This document shows, in pieces, positions 51,721-63,344 of a stretch of 64,000 nt of DNA (positions are counted from its first letter, which is position 1; the number at the start of each line of letters is the position of its first letter). The notes beneath the pieces are model-generated. The model was not told the origin of the DNA. It ran no database searches and saw only the letters and a program-made list of their open reading frames with translations. The position numbers and the translations under genes were made by a program. This DNA comes from DASYQD01 sp963837455 (lineage in GTDB: Bacteria > Acidobacteriota > Thermoanaerobaculia > Multivoradales > JAIOJS01): contig CAWINM010000012.1 of assembly GCA_963837455.1 (NCBI GenBank), positions 124,001-188,000 on the forward strand, read 5' to 3'.

Positions 51721-52680
51721 ATGGGCAAGAGGATCCTGCTGGCCGACGACAGCGTCACCATTCAGAAGGTCGTCGAGCTGACCTTCATGGACGAGGACTA
51801 CGAGGTCGTCGCGGTCAGCAACGGCGACGATGCGGTGGCACGGCTGGACGAGGTCCAGCCCGACCTGGTGATCGCCGACATCCACATGCCGGGTGCCAGC
51901 GGCTACGACGTCTGCAGCCAGGCGAAGCAGTGGCGCCCGGGCATTCCGGTGCTGCTGCTGGTGGGCACCTTCGAGCCCTTCCAGGAGGAGGAGGCGCGCC
52001 GGGCCGGTGCCGACGGCTACCTCAAGAAGCCGTTCGATTCGCAGGAGCTGCTGCGCCGCGTGGAGGAGCTGATCGCGGCCGCCGCCGCTGCCGCCGCCGA
52101 GCAACCGGGGGTGCTGATGACCCCTGCCGACGAGATGGACCTCTGGCAGGCACCCGAGGCGCCGACGGAAGAGCAACGGGGAGATCTCTACGCCGAGGCC
52201 GATGGTGTGCCCGTGGACGAGCCAGCCGGTCCGCTCGGACAGGAGGTTCCCACCGAGCTGGTGCTCGAGGCCTCGCCGTGGACGGAGGCCGAGGAGGAGG
52301 AGCTCCCCGCGGCCGCCGAGACGATCCCCGAGGCGCCACCCGCGACCCCTGCTGAGCCTCCACCGATCGCTGCCGTCCCATCGGCTCCACAGGTTCAGCC
52401 GAGCCCACCGCGGGTGGAACCGCCGATCCCCGCGGCGACCGCGCCGCCGATCCCCGCGGCCGCCCCGCCGCCGGCGCCGAGGCCGGCGGCACCTGCAGCC
52501 GCCCCGGCGCTCAACGGCAGCCTCTCCGAGGCCGACGTCGACCGCGTCGCCCGCCGCGTGGTGGAGCTTCTCGGCGATCACCTGGTGCGGGAGGTCGTCT
52601 GGGAGGTGGTCCCCGACATGGCGGAGCTGGTGATCAAGGACCGCATCCGCGAGCTCGAGCGCCAGCTCGAGGGGCCCTAG
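51721..52680 (+). CDS. Response regulator with Pro/Ala-rich linker and conserved C-terminal helix
   Basis: In this 319-residue protein residues 1-122 are a receiver (LLADDS, phospho-Asp53 in IADIHMPG, Lys102 in YLKKPFD). A long Ala/Pro/Glu-rich linker (~125-270) follows, ending in a conserved C-terminal segment DRVARRVVELLGDHLVREVVW...IRELERQLEG. Receivers of this architecture occur in Myxococcota and Acidobacteriota, some in motility signalling, and no DNA-binding domain is seen. ATG 51721 follows a GGGGAGGAG ribosome site, which decides it over a start 30 bases earlier. Confidence 0.88.
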   Translation: MGKRILLADDSVTIQKVVELTFMDEDYEVVAVSNGDDAVARLDEVQPDLVIADIHMPGASGYDVCSQAKQWRPGIPVLLLVGTFEPFQEEEARRAGADGYLKKPFDSQELLRRVEELIAAAAAAAAEQPGVLMTPADEMDLWQAPEAPTEEQRGDLYAEADGVPVDEPAGPLGQEVPTELVLEASPWTEAEEEELPAAAETIPEAPPATPAEPPPIAAVPSAPQVQPSPPRVEPPIPAATAPPIPAAAPPPAPRPAAPAAAPALNGSLSEADVDRVARRVVELLGDHLVREVVWEVVPDMAELVIKDRIRELERQLEGP

Positions 52681-52795
52681 CTTAGCTAGCTCACCGGCGC
52701 CCACTGGCGCCTCGCACGGCCGCCCGGGCACCGCAGCGGCGCGGGTCTCGCCAGCAGCCGTTCCCTGCCGAGACACGACCGGCGTCCTCGTTACA

Positions 52796-55449
<2,654 letters not shown>

Positions 55450-55453
<4 letters not shown>

Positions 55454-56235
55454 CCACGTTCGCCGACCTCGTCGCCGAAAGCCGCCGGCGGCGGGTCCAC
55501 TCGGCGCTCGACATCGCCGTGCTGCGGCGGGTCGACTCCACCAACCGGCTCGCCTGGCGCATCCGTCGCGAGCTCGCCGAGGACGACCTCGACATCACCG
55601 GCGCCGCCCTCCTCGCCTACGAGCAGACCGCGGGGCGCGGCCGCCTGGGACGGATCTGGGCGAGCCCGCCCGGGCAGGGCGTCTACGCCACCGTCTGCGA
55701 TCGCGTGCCGGACCTGCAGCGGCTGCCGGTGGTGCCACTGGCGGTCGCCGCTGCCATCGCCGAGGTGCTCGACCGCTACCTGCCCGTGCCCTGCCGGCTC
55801 AAGTGGCCCAACGACGTGATGGTGAAGGGGCGGAAGATCGCCGGCATCCTCGTCGAGTCGGCGGTGCGGCCGGGAGCCAGCCCGGAGGTGCTGGTGGGCT
55901 TCGGCGTCAACCACGGCCAGGGCGAACGCGACCTGCCGACTCCCGGCGCCACGTCCATGGCGCTGGAGACCGACGCGCCGCCACCCCTCGCGGGTCTCGC
56001 CTGGGACCTCACCGAGGCGGTGGCCCGCGAGCTGCGCCACTCCCGCCCGCGCGAGGTCACGGTGGCCCGCTGGATGTCGCGCTCGCTGCATCGCCACGGC
56101 GAGATGCTGCGGGCGCGGCTGCCCGAAGGCGAGGTGGTGGGAGCCTTCCTCGGCCTGACCCCGGAAGGCCTCCTGCGGCTGGCGGTGGACGGGCATGAGG
56201 AGGTGTTGGTGACCGCCGAGGTGGGGGAGCCATGA
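55450..56235 (+). CDS. birA: Biotin-[acetyl-CoA-carboxylase] ligase
   Basis: This ~261-residue monofunctional BirA lacks the N-terminal repressor helix-turn-helix. The catalytic core has VDSTN, EQTAGRGRLGRIWASPPGQGVYATV (biotinyl-AMP loop), LKWPNDVMVKGRKIAGILVE and a C-terminal SH3-like domain. It attaches biotin to carboxyl-carrier proteins. No ATG is available. The frame can start at a CTG (55450) overlapping the valS stop as CTGA, with AGGGG 8-9 bases upstream, or at GTG 55519, which would begin just before VDSTN. I favour the CTG. Confidence 0.87.
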
Positions 56236-57029
56236 CCTCCCCTCCCGGCCTGCCAGCGCACCCGCTGCTGGTGCTGATCGACGTCGGCAACAGCAACACG
56301 GTGCTGGGGGTCTATCGCGGCGAGGAGCTGGCGGAGAGCTTCCGGCTCTCCACCAATGCCGATCGGACCGCCGACGAGTACGGCTCGCTCCTGCTGCCGC
56401 TCTTCGCGCGCGCCGGCCTCGAGCCGCGCGACGCGGCAGCGGTGGTGATCGCCTCGGTGGTGCCGCCGCTCCGCGATGTCTTCGATCGCCTGGCGTGTCG
56501 CTTCTTCGGCCACCCGCCCCTGTTCGTCGAGCCTGGGGTGAAGACCGGCATGCCGATCCGCTACGACAACCCGGCCGAGGTGGGGGCCGACCGCATCGTC
56601 AACGCTCTCGGGGCGCTCGAGCTCCTCGGTGCCCCGGTGGTGGTGGTGGACTTCGGCACCGCCACCACCTTCGACGTCGTCAACGAGGCCGGGGAGTATG
56701 CCGGCGGCATCATCTGCCCGGGGATCGGTATCTCGGCAGAGGCACTGTTCGCCCACGCCTCTCGCCTCTACCGCGTCGACATCCGGCGGCCGTCGCGGCT
56801 GGTCGGCCGCAACACCGCCGGCGCCATGCAGTCGGGGCTGTACTACGGCTACGTCGGCCTCGTCGACGGCATCCTCGAGCGGCTGGCCGGCGAGCTGCCC
56901 GGGCTACGCGGCGTGATCGCCACCGGCGGGCTCGCGGAGCTCATCGCCGAGGGCTCGACGCGCATCACCCGCGTCGAGCCGCAGCTGACGCTCATCGGTC
57001 TCAAGCTGGTCCATGAGCGCAACCGCTGA
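56232..57029 (+). CDS. coaX: Type III pantothenate kinase
   Basis: This 265-residue ASKHA-fold kinase makes 4'-phosphopantothenate, the first step of CoA synthesis. Motifs are LIDVGNSNTVLGVY (phosphate 1), TNADRTADEYG, GADRIVNALGA and VVVDFGTATTFDVV (phosphate 2), then GGIICPGIGIS. The start overlaps the birA stop (ATGA). The birA-coaX order is a common bacterial arrangement. Confidence 0.95.
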   Translation: MTSPPGLPAHPLLVLIDVGNSNTVLGVYRGEELAESFRLSTNADRTADEYGSLLLPLFARAGLEPRDAAAVVIASVVPPLRDVFDRLACRFFGHPPLFVEPGVKTGMPIRYDNPAEVGADRIVNALGALELLGAPVVVVDFGTATTFDVVNEAGEYAGGIICPGIGISAEALFAHASRLYRVDIRRPSRLVGRNTAGAMQSGLYYGYVGLVDGILERLAGELPGLRGVIATGGLAELIAEGSTRITRVEPQLTLIGLKLVHERNR

Positions 57030-57675
57030 GGGCGGCGGCGAGCCCATCCTCGCCGACGCCGACAGCACCTACTTCCGCGCCATCGAGGACGCCTTCATCC
57101 GCCTCCGCGGTGCGCCGCTGCTGCTCTCCCCTGGTGACTTCCAGGTGGCGGCGCGCTGGCGTCGTGAGGAGGTACCCCTGGGCCTGGTGGTGGCGACCCT
57201 CGAGGAGGTGTTCGCCAAGCGCCGAGAGAGGGGTGCCCGCGGGCGCATCAACAGCCTCCGCTACTGCGCGCCAGCGGTGGATGCGGCGTGGAGCGAGGTG
57301 CAGGAGCTTCGAGGTCCGGCCGCGCGCGAGACGATCGCCGGCGCTGCGCCGGCGGGCGAGCGACTGGAGGCGCTGGCGACCGCCCTCCCCGCGAGCCTTG
57401 CCGGACGGGAAGCCTGGGCGGCGCGTCTGCGCGCCCTCGACGGCCCTCCAGAGGAGGTGGAGGGGTCGTTGCGGCGGCTCGACGGCGAGCTCCTGGCGGC
57501 AGCAGAAGCCGCCCTCTCGCCGGCGTCCCGGGAGCGGCTCGCGGACGAGGTGGAGTCGATCCTCGATGGGCTCCGGGACCGCTTCCCCGACGAGGAGCTG
57601 GTGGCTCTGCGCGGTCAGCTGTGGCGGCAGCGGCTGCGGCGGCAGGCGTCGTTGCCGGTGCTGACGCTGTTCTGA
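57013..57675 (+). CDS. Conserved hypothetical protein downstream of coaX
   Basis: This 220-residue protein overlaps the coaX 3' end by 17 bases. It is mostly helical, with FRAIEDAFIRLRGAPLLLSPGDFQVAARWRREEVPLGLVVATLEEVF at the N-terminus, which resembles a small DNA-binding or bundle-type domain. A Glu/Leu-rich C-terminus follows. It has no signal peptide or catalytic motif that I can name, and I recognise no family. Overlap and strand indicate operon membership with birA and coaX. Confidence 0.75.
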   Translation: MSATAEGGGEPILADADSTYFRAIEDAFIRLRGAPLLLSPGDFQVAARWRREEVPLGLVVATLEEVFAKRRERGARGRINSLRYCAPAVDAAWSEVQELRGPAARETIAGAAPAGERLEALATALPASLAGREAWAARLRALDGPPEEVEGSLRRLDGELLAAAEAALSPASRERLADEVESILDGLRDRFPDEELVALRGQLWRQRLRRQASLPVLTLF

Positions 57676-57735
57676 CCAGGCGACAGCCGGAACCCACAAT
57701 GGGAGCCCCGTCGCTCGGAATCCGTCTGGAGCGAG

Positions 57736-60009
57736 GTGGGCTCACCGCGCTCGCTGGCACCGCTCGCCGTCCGTGCACCCCTGCTCGTGCCAGCGATCGC
57801 TTTGCTGGGGGGCACCTGGGTGGCCACACGGCTGCCCTCGCTCCCGGTTCCGATGCTGGTCGGGCTCGCGGCCGCGGCGCTCGCGCTGGGGCGGCGGCCG
57901 GGCACGGCGATCGCGTGGCTGGCGCTCGGCCTGCTCTGGACGGACGTGCGATGGGAAGGGCCGCACGCGGCCTTCCTGGGCGTCATCCGGGAACGGCCGG
58001 TGGCCCTCACCGGTGACATCGCCGGGTGCTGGAGCGTCGACGCAGACGGCCTGAGCGCCTCCCTCGCCGTCGACCGCCTCGAGCAGGGGAGCTCGCTGCG
58101 GCACACCGCCGCACGCGTGAAGGTGCATCTGCCCCGGCCCCCGTCGGGAGAGTCCCTTGCGCCCTGTGGCGGCCGGCTCGTCGTGCGCGGGTACCTGCGC
58201 CCGCCGCGCGCCTACCGCAACGGCGTGGTCACCGAGGTCGGAGGCTGGAGCCTGTGGGTCAAGGGCAGCAGTCTCGCTCGCGTGGAGGGCGAGCCCGGTC
58301 TGCTGGCCCGCGCCTCCGGCGCCCTCCGCCAGCGAATCTTCCCGCCCGGCGGCGTCCAGGTCTCGCCGCGGCCGGGGCTGCGGCTCGCGCGCGCTCTGCT
58401 CCTCGGCGACGGCGGTGCTCTCCCCGCCGAGGAGCGGGAAGCGATGCGCCGCGTCGGGCTGGCCCATCTGGTGGCGGTGTCGGGGCTCAACGTCGGCATG
58501 GTGGCCGCCATCGTGATGGTGGTGCTGCTCTGGGTGCCGCGCGGGCCGCGACTGGCCGCGACCCTGCTCGCTGTCGTGGCGTATGCGGTGCTGGTCGGCC
58601 CGCTCCCTTCGCTGCTGCGCGCGCTATTGATGGCGGTCGCCGTGCTGGGTGGGCTCCTGCTCGGCCGGCTGCCGGCAGCCGCGAACGGGCTGGCGCTGTC
58701 CTGCCTGCTGCTGGTGCTCCTCGACCCCTCGTGGATCGGTGACCTTGGCTTCCAGCTCAGCGTCGCCGCCACCGCCGGCCTCCTGGCGCTCACCGGTCCG
58801 CTGCGCCACGGCCTGCGCGCCTGCGGACCTCTGGCGGCGCCCCTCGCAGTCACGCTCGCCGCGCAGCTGGCGACCCTTCCCTGGGCCCTCGCCGAGTTCG
58901 GCCGCCTCAGCCCCGCGGCGCCGCTCGCCAACCTCCTCGCCGTTCCATGGTCGGGGGTGGCGCTGGCGGTGGCCCTTGCCTGGGCTGTGCTGCGTCTCGC
59001 CATTGGTGGTCCGGCCGACTTCCTGCTGCGAGTGCTCGACGTCCTGGCGGCGCCATTCGGGTGGCTGGCACGACTCCCCGCGAGCCCCTGGATCAGCTGG
59101 CCCCAACAAGCAGGTTGGACCACCGCCTGGGCAGTCACCGCGCTGCTCGTCTCGTGCGTTCTTGTCGCCCGCCCGCGATGGCTCAGGTGGGCGCGGCTGG
59201 TGGCGGCAGGGGCGCTGCTCTGGATCTCGTCGCCTGCAGGGCCGCCGCCGTCGCCCGAGCTCGTCATGCTCGACGTCGGGCAGGGAGACTCACTGCTGCT
59301 GCGCGATGGGCGGTACACCCTGCTGGTAGATGGCGGCGGCTGGCGGAGCCCGGGCTTCGGCGGTCGCGTGCTGCTGCCCGCCCTCGCGGCCCTCGGGGTG
59401 CGACGGCTCGACGCGGTGGCCGTGACCCACCCCGACAGCGACCACTGCAACGGTGCCGCGGACCTCTTGCGCGAGCTGCCGGTGGCGGAAGTGTGGGCGC
59501 CGACGGGGATGGAAGCGACGCCCTGCGGAAAGCGCCTGCGAGCCCCCTCCGTCCCGTACCGGGAGCTCGCGGTCGGCGACCGCGAGCGCGTGGGGAGGTG
59601 GCGCCTGCGGGTGCTGGGGCCGGGGCCGGGGGACGGCGGACCCGACAACCACCGCTCGCTCGTGCTGCTCGCCGCGGCGGCCGGCCGCCGCGTCCTGCTC
59701 ACCGGCGATCTCGATGCGGCCGGTGAATCGGTGCTGCTGCGCCGCTGGGGTCCGGAGACCATCGCCTGCGACCTCCTCAAGGTGGCCCACCACGGCAGCC
59801 CCAGCTCGAGCACCACACCCTTCCTACGGGCGGCACGTCCGCGGCTGGCGTGGATCTCGGTGGGTGCCGGGAACCCCTACGGCCACCCCTCGCCGAAGGT
59901 GCTCGCGGCGTTCGCTCGTCAGAGCGTCGCCGTGTTGAGGAGCGACCGCGACGGCATGGTGCGCATGACGTTCGGAGATCGCTGGCACCTCCGCACCACC
60001 GCTCCCTAG
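57736..60009 (+). CDS. comEC: ComEC/Rec2-type DNA internalisation protein
   Basis: This 757-residue protein has an N-terminal extracytoplasmic OB-like region, about ten membrane helices forming the Competence domain (HLVAVSGLNVGMVAAIVMVVLL, LLRALLMAVAVLGG), and a C-terminal metallo-beta-lactamase domain with DVGQGDSLLLRDGRYTLLVDGG and VTHPDSDHCNGA, later GDLDAAGE and KVAHHGS. It conducts single-stranded DNA across the inner membrane. The start is a GTG at 57736. Intact motifs suggest possible natural transformation, although no other competence gene is in the window. Confidence 0.93.
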   Translation: MGSPRSLAPLAVRAPLLVPAIALLGGTWVATRLPSLPVPMLVGLAAAALALGRRPGTAIAWLALGLLWTDVRWEGPHAAFLGVIRERPVALTGDIAGCWSVDADGLSASLAVDRLEQGSSLRHTAARVKVHLPRPPSGESLAPCGGRLVVRGYLRPPRAYRNGVVTEVGGWSLWVKGSSLARVEGEPGLLARASGALRQRIFPPGGVQVSPRPGLRLARALLLGDGGALPAEEREAMRRVGLAHLVAVSGLNVGMVAAIVMVVLLWVPRGPRLAATLLAVVAYAVLVGPLPSLLRALLMAVAVLGGLLLGRLPAAANGLALSCLLLVLLDPSWIGDLGFQLSVAATAGLLALTGPLRHGLRACGPLAAPLAVTLAAQLATLPWALAEFGRLSPAAPLANLLAVPWSGVALAVALAWAVLRLAIGGPADFLLRVLDVLAAPFGWLARLPASPWISWPQQAGWTTAWAVTALLVSCVLVARPRWLRWARLVAAGALLWISSPAGPPPSPELVMLDVGQGDSLLLRDGRYTLLVDGGGWRSPGFGGRVLLPALAALGVRRLDAVAVTHPDSDHCNGAADLLRELPVAEVWAPTGMEATPCGKRLRAPSVPYRELAVGDRERVGRWRLRVLGPGPGDGGPDNHRSLVLLAAAAGRRVLLTGDLDAAGESVLLRRWGPETIACDLLKVAHHGSPSSSTTPFLRAARPRLAWISVGAGNPYGHPSPKVLAAFARQSVAVLRSDRDGMVRMTFGDRWHLRTTAP

Positions 60010-60151
60010 CGGCCCGTGGTAGAGGGGGGCTCGAGGGGAGACGCTGTGCGGTGGCGTGGCAGAGGACCGGTGCGGCCGGAGGTCGGCTGCGTGGTGCCGG
60101 TCCCCCGCGGAGGACCTGGCGGCGCTTCGGCCGCGGCTACACTTCCATGGC

Positions 60152-61102
60152 ATGCGGCCGACCGTGGTGGTGCTGGGGGCGACGGCGACCGGCAAGAGCG
60201 CCTTGGCGATGGGTCTCGCCGAGCGACTCGGGGGCGAAATCGTCAACGCCGACGCGCTGCAGGTCTATCGGGGTGTCGACATCGGCACCGGCAAGCCGAG
60301 CTCGGAGGAGCGCCGGCGGGTGCCGCACCACCTGCTCGACCTCGTCGAACCCGACCAGACGCTCTCGGCGGGGGAGCTGGCGCGCAAGGCGCGGACGGTC
60401 ATCGTCGAGGTGGAGGCGCGGGGACGACTGCCGCTGGTGGTGGGTGGCAGCGGGCTCTACCTGCGCGCCCTCCTGGCCGGCATCAGCCCGATGCCGGCGC
60501 TCGACCCGCGGCTGCGCGAGTGGTTGCGCGCGCGCCACCGCGAGCGGGGTCTGCAACCCCTCCGCCGCTGGCTCCAGCTGCTCGACCCGGTGGCGTCGCG
60601 GCACACCGCCCCGGGCGACACCCAGCGCACCCTTCGAGCGCTCGAGCTGGCCCTCGGAAGCGGTCGCTCCCAGGCCTGGTGGATCGCGCGCCGGCCCTTC
60701 GGAAACGGGGCATTTCCGGCCATCCGCGTTGGATTGACGGTGCCGCGAGCGGTCCTGTACCATCGCATCGCGGACCGCGTGTCCGCGATGATCGCGGCAG
60801 GGTGGGTGAGTGAGGTCGAGGGGCTCCTCGCCGCCGGTCGGGACCAGGAGATGCCGGCTTTCCAGGCCATCGGGTACCGGCAGCTCGCCCGCCACGTCCG
60901 GGGGGAAGTCGGCCTCGACCAGGCGGTCGAGGAGACGGTCAGGGAGACCCGCCGTTTCGCCAAACGCCAGACCACGTGGTTCCGCCGCGAGCCTGACGTC
61001 ACCTGGTTTCAGGCCGACGATCCGGGCGCGACCCTGAGTCGAGTTCTCGATTTCTTGAAGAACCGAGGCGCCGGGAGGTTTCATGGCGAAGCATGCGATT
61101 AA
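60152..61102 (+). CDS. miaA: tRNA dimethylallyltransferase MiaA
   Basis: This 316-residue enzyme adds the dimethylallyl group to A37 of tRNAs reading U-initial codons. The P-loop is LGATATGKSALA. Other motifs are NADALQVYRGVDIGTGKPS, PHHLLDLVEPDQ, VVGGSGLYLRALL and the C-terminal AIGYRQLARHV...TRRFAKRQTTWFRRE. I chose ATG 60152, which begins directly before the P-loop strand. It overlaps hfq by 20 bases, the classical miaA-hfq arrangement. Confidence 0.95.
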   Translation: MRPTVVVLGATATGKSALAMGLAERLGGEIVNADALQVYRGVDIGTGKPSSEERRRVPHHLLDLVEPDQTLSAGELARKARTVIVEVEARGRLPLVVGGSGLYLRALLAGISPMPALDPRLREWLRARHRERGLQPLRRWLQLLDPVASRHTAPGDTQRTLRALELALGSGRSQAWWIARRPFGNGAFPAIRVGLTVPRAVLYHRIADRVSAMIAAGWVSEVEGLLAAGRDQEMPAFQAIGYRQLARHVRGEVGLDQAVEETVRETRRFAKRQTTWFRREPDVTWFQADDPGATLSRVLDFLKNRGAGRFHGEACD

Positions 61103-61301
61103 CATCCAGGACGGCTTTCTCTTCCAGAGCCTCAAGGAGGCCCGGGAGATGCGCGTCGCGCTGGTCACCGGCGAGCAGCTGGGCGGGCGGCTGAAGCGCT
61201 TCGACCGCTTCGCCATCGTCCTCGAGAAGGACGGGCAGGAGCTCCTCGTCTACAAGCATGCGATCGCCACCATCGGGGCCGCCGCGGCAGCCGGCTCGTA
61301 G
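61083..61301 (+). CDS. hfq: RNA chaperone Hfq
   Basis: This 72-residue Sm-like protein carries Sm1 (NIQDGFLFQSL, VALVTGEQLGGRLKRFDRFAIVLE) and Sm2 (LLVYKHAIATI, the YKHAI signature), ending in a short Ala-rich tail. It forms a hexameric ring that pairs small RNAs with mRNAs. The conserved Asn in FLN is Phe here (FLFQSL), a change near the proximal RNA face. A GGGAGG ribosome site precedes ATG 61083. It overlaps miaA upstream and the lipoprotein gene downstream. Confidence 0.93.
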   Translation: MAKHAINIQDGFLFQSLKEAREMRVALVTGEQLGGRLKRFDRFAIVLEKDGQELLVYKHAIATIGAAAAAGS

Positions 61302-62646
61302 CCGGCGGTCGAGGGGCGGCCGATCGCTGGCGGCGGCGGGGGCCGCGCTGGTGATCCCATTCCTGCTGTCGGGGTGCGCGCCGCAGCCGGCGCCGGTGAC
61401 CGGGCCACGCGTCGCCCGCGAGGACCTCCCCTACCTGCTGCCGCCGAGCACCGGGTTCCACGCGCCCACCGACTCCGAGCTGCTGCGGAGCCTCGACACC
61501 GCGTTTCAGTCGAAGCTCCTCGCCGCCGACGCGAGCGGAGCCACGGCGGCGGCGGAAGCTGCGCTCGCCGTGGACCCCGGGTTCGCCCCCGCCGAGGTGC
61601 TGCGCGGGCAGGCGCGGCTCGTCGCTCGCGACCTGCCCGCGGCCCGGGCGCTGCTCGATCCGGTGGTGGCGCGGCAACCGGACTACACGGCGGCGGCGCT
61701 CGCCGCGGCCCGCGCCGCCGAGCTCGCCGGCGACCCGATGGCGGCGTACGAGGCCTACCGCAACCTCGGCTCGGCCCTGCCGCTGGCGCTCGAGCGGGCT
61801 GGCGACCTGCGCGCGGCGGCGATCGCTGCCGCCTCGGCGCAGGTCGAGGACGCGGTGGCGAGGGGGCGGCTCGACGTGGCGCGCTCGGCCCTGGCAACCC
61901 TGCGCGACTGGGCCCCCGACGACCAGGCGACGCTCGAGGCGGCGATGGGCGTTGCCCGCGCCAGCGGCGACTCCCGCGAGGAGCTCGAGGCGGTGCGCGA
62001 CCTGCTGGCCACGGCGCGCAGCGGCGATCAGGCGCTGCTCGAGCGGCGCGGCGAGCTCGAGCTGGCGGTGGGGCAGCCCTCGGCCGCCATCGAGATCTTC
62101 GAGGAGCTGGCGCGGCGGCACCCCGACGAGCCGCGGCACGCCGAGCAGGTGGAGCGCGCCAAGTTCCGCTGGCGGGTGGTCAACCTGCCCGCAGACGTGC
62201 AGCGCCTCGTCGACAGCCCGGAGCTCAGCCGAGCCGACTACGCCGTGCTGCTCTACTGGCTGGTGCCGGGGGTGCGCGCGGCGGTGGTGAGCTCGCCACA
62301 CATCGCCAGCGACATCCTCGAGCACCCGCAGCGGCAGGAGATCATGCGGGTGGTGAACCTGCAGCTCATGGACCTCGACGAGGCGCTGCGGCGCTTCAAT
62401 CCCGACTCCAAGGTGCACCGCCTGCAGGCCCTGCGGGCCCTCGAGCGGGTGCTGCAGCGCACGCAGCCGGTACCGTCGTGCGTCGCCGGCATCGAGGGCA
62501 ACCCGGTGCCCTCCCGCGAAGCGGTGTGCACCACAGCGGTGGCCTGCGGCTTCCTGCCCGAGGCGGCTGACTGCCTGCCCGAGGCGGGCGTGGCCGGCAG
62601 CGAGGCGGCGGACTGGATCCGGCGCACCGGCTCGCTGTTGCCCTGA
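61258..62646 (+). CDS. TPR-containing lipoprotein
   Basis: This ~462-residue protein has an Arg-rich N-terminus, a hydrophobic segment and a lipobox LLSGC, so it is probably anchored in a membrane through the cysteine. Residues ~75-310 contain about five TPR-like helical pairs (VARDLPAARALLDPVVARQPDYTAA, AIEIFEELARRHPDEPRHAEQ). A C-terminal region (~320-462) has conserved-looking cysteines and resembles SPOR-less assembly proteins, though no family is certain. ATG 61258 lies inside hfq, a 44-base overlap. Later starts would lose part of the signal segment. Confidence 0.8.
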   Translation: MRSPPSGPPRQPARSRRSRGGRSLAAAGAALVIPFLLSGCAPQPAPVTGPRVAREDLPYLLPPSTGFHAPTDSELLRSLDTAFQSKLLAADASGATAAAEAALAVDPGFAPAEVLRGQARLVARDLPAARALLDPVVARQPDYTAAALAAARAAELAGDPMAAYEAYRNLGSALPLALERAGDLRAAAIAAASAQVEDAVARGRLDVARSALATLRDWAPDDQATLEAAMGVARASGDSREELEAVRDLLATARSGDQALLERRGELELAVGQPSAAIEIFEELARRHPDEPRHAEQVERAKFRWRVVNLPADVQRLVDSPELSRADYAVLLYWLVPGVRAAVVSSPHIASDILEHPQRQEIMRVVNLQLMDLDEALRRFNPDSKVHRLQALRALERVLQRTQPVPSCVAGIEGNPVPSREAVCTTAVACGFLPEAADCLPEAGVAGSEAADWIRRTGSLLP

Positions 62647-62664
62647 CGCCACCGAGGCCCCGTC

Positions 62665-63273
62665 ATGAATCGCCGGCGCTCTCCGGTCACCGTTCCCAAC
62701 CTGCTGTCGCTGCTGCGGATGGGGCTCACCCCCCTGTTCGTGATCACGGTGGTCAACGAGCAACCGGTGGGGGCGCTGGCGATCTTCGCCGTCGCCGGCA
62801 TCACGGACGCGCTCGACGGGTACATCGCCCGCACCTACGGGCAGCAGTCGCGGCTGGGCGCCTACCTCGACCCCATCGCCGACAAGCTGCTGCTGATGTC
62901 CGCCTACGTCATCCTCGCCATTCCCGGCATCCATCACGGCGTCCTGATGCCGACCTGGGTGACGGTGCTGGTCATCGCCCGCGACCTCATCATCGTCGCC
63001 ATGGCGCTGGTGATGTACCTGGCGCTGGGGCACAAACGATTCCCACCGACCGCGCTGAGCAAGGTGAACACCACCGTGCAGGTGGTGACCGCCATCGGGG
63101 TGCTCGCCTCGGCGGTGTGGGTGGGCCTCATCCCGCTGGTGGTGTGGCTGCCGTACCTCGCCGCGCTCACCACCGTCGCGTCGGGCATCTCCTACATCCT
63201 GATCGTCAACCGCGTGGCAGCCGCCGAGCGCCGCGACCAGGCCTCATCGGAAGCGCCCCCCGGAGCCGGCTGA
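62665..63273 (+). CDS. pgsA: CDP-alcohol phosphatidyltransferase (PgsA-like)
   Basis: This 202-residue integral membrane enzyme has the complete family signature D-x2-DG-x2-AR-x8-G-x3-D-x3-D, seen in TDALDGYIAR...GAYLDPIAD. About five to six hydrophobic helices follow. It most likely makes phosphatidylglycerophosphate from CDP-diacylglycerol and glycerol-3-phosphate. Cardiolipin-synthase-type activity is the alternative. It follows the TPR lipoprotein gene by 18 bases. Confidence 0.9.
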   Translation: MNRRRSPVTVPNLLSLLRMGLTPLFVITVVNEQPVGALAIFAVAGITDALDGYIARTYGQQSRLGAYLDPIADKLLLMSAYVILAIPGIHHGVLMPTWVTVLVIARDLIIVAMALVMYLALGHKRFPPTALSKVNTTVQVVTAIGVLASAVWVGLIPLVVWLPYLAALTTVASGISYILIVNRVAAAERRDQASSEAPPGAG

Positions 63274-63344
63274 GCCGCGCCTCGCGGTGCCGCGCGGCCC
63301 GCCGGCGAGGGTAAGATGGAGGGGCCCCCGACGAGCCCTCGCGG

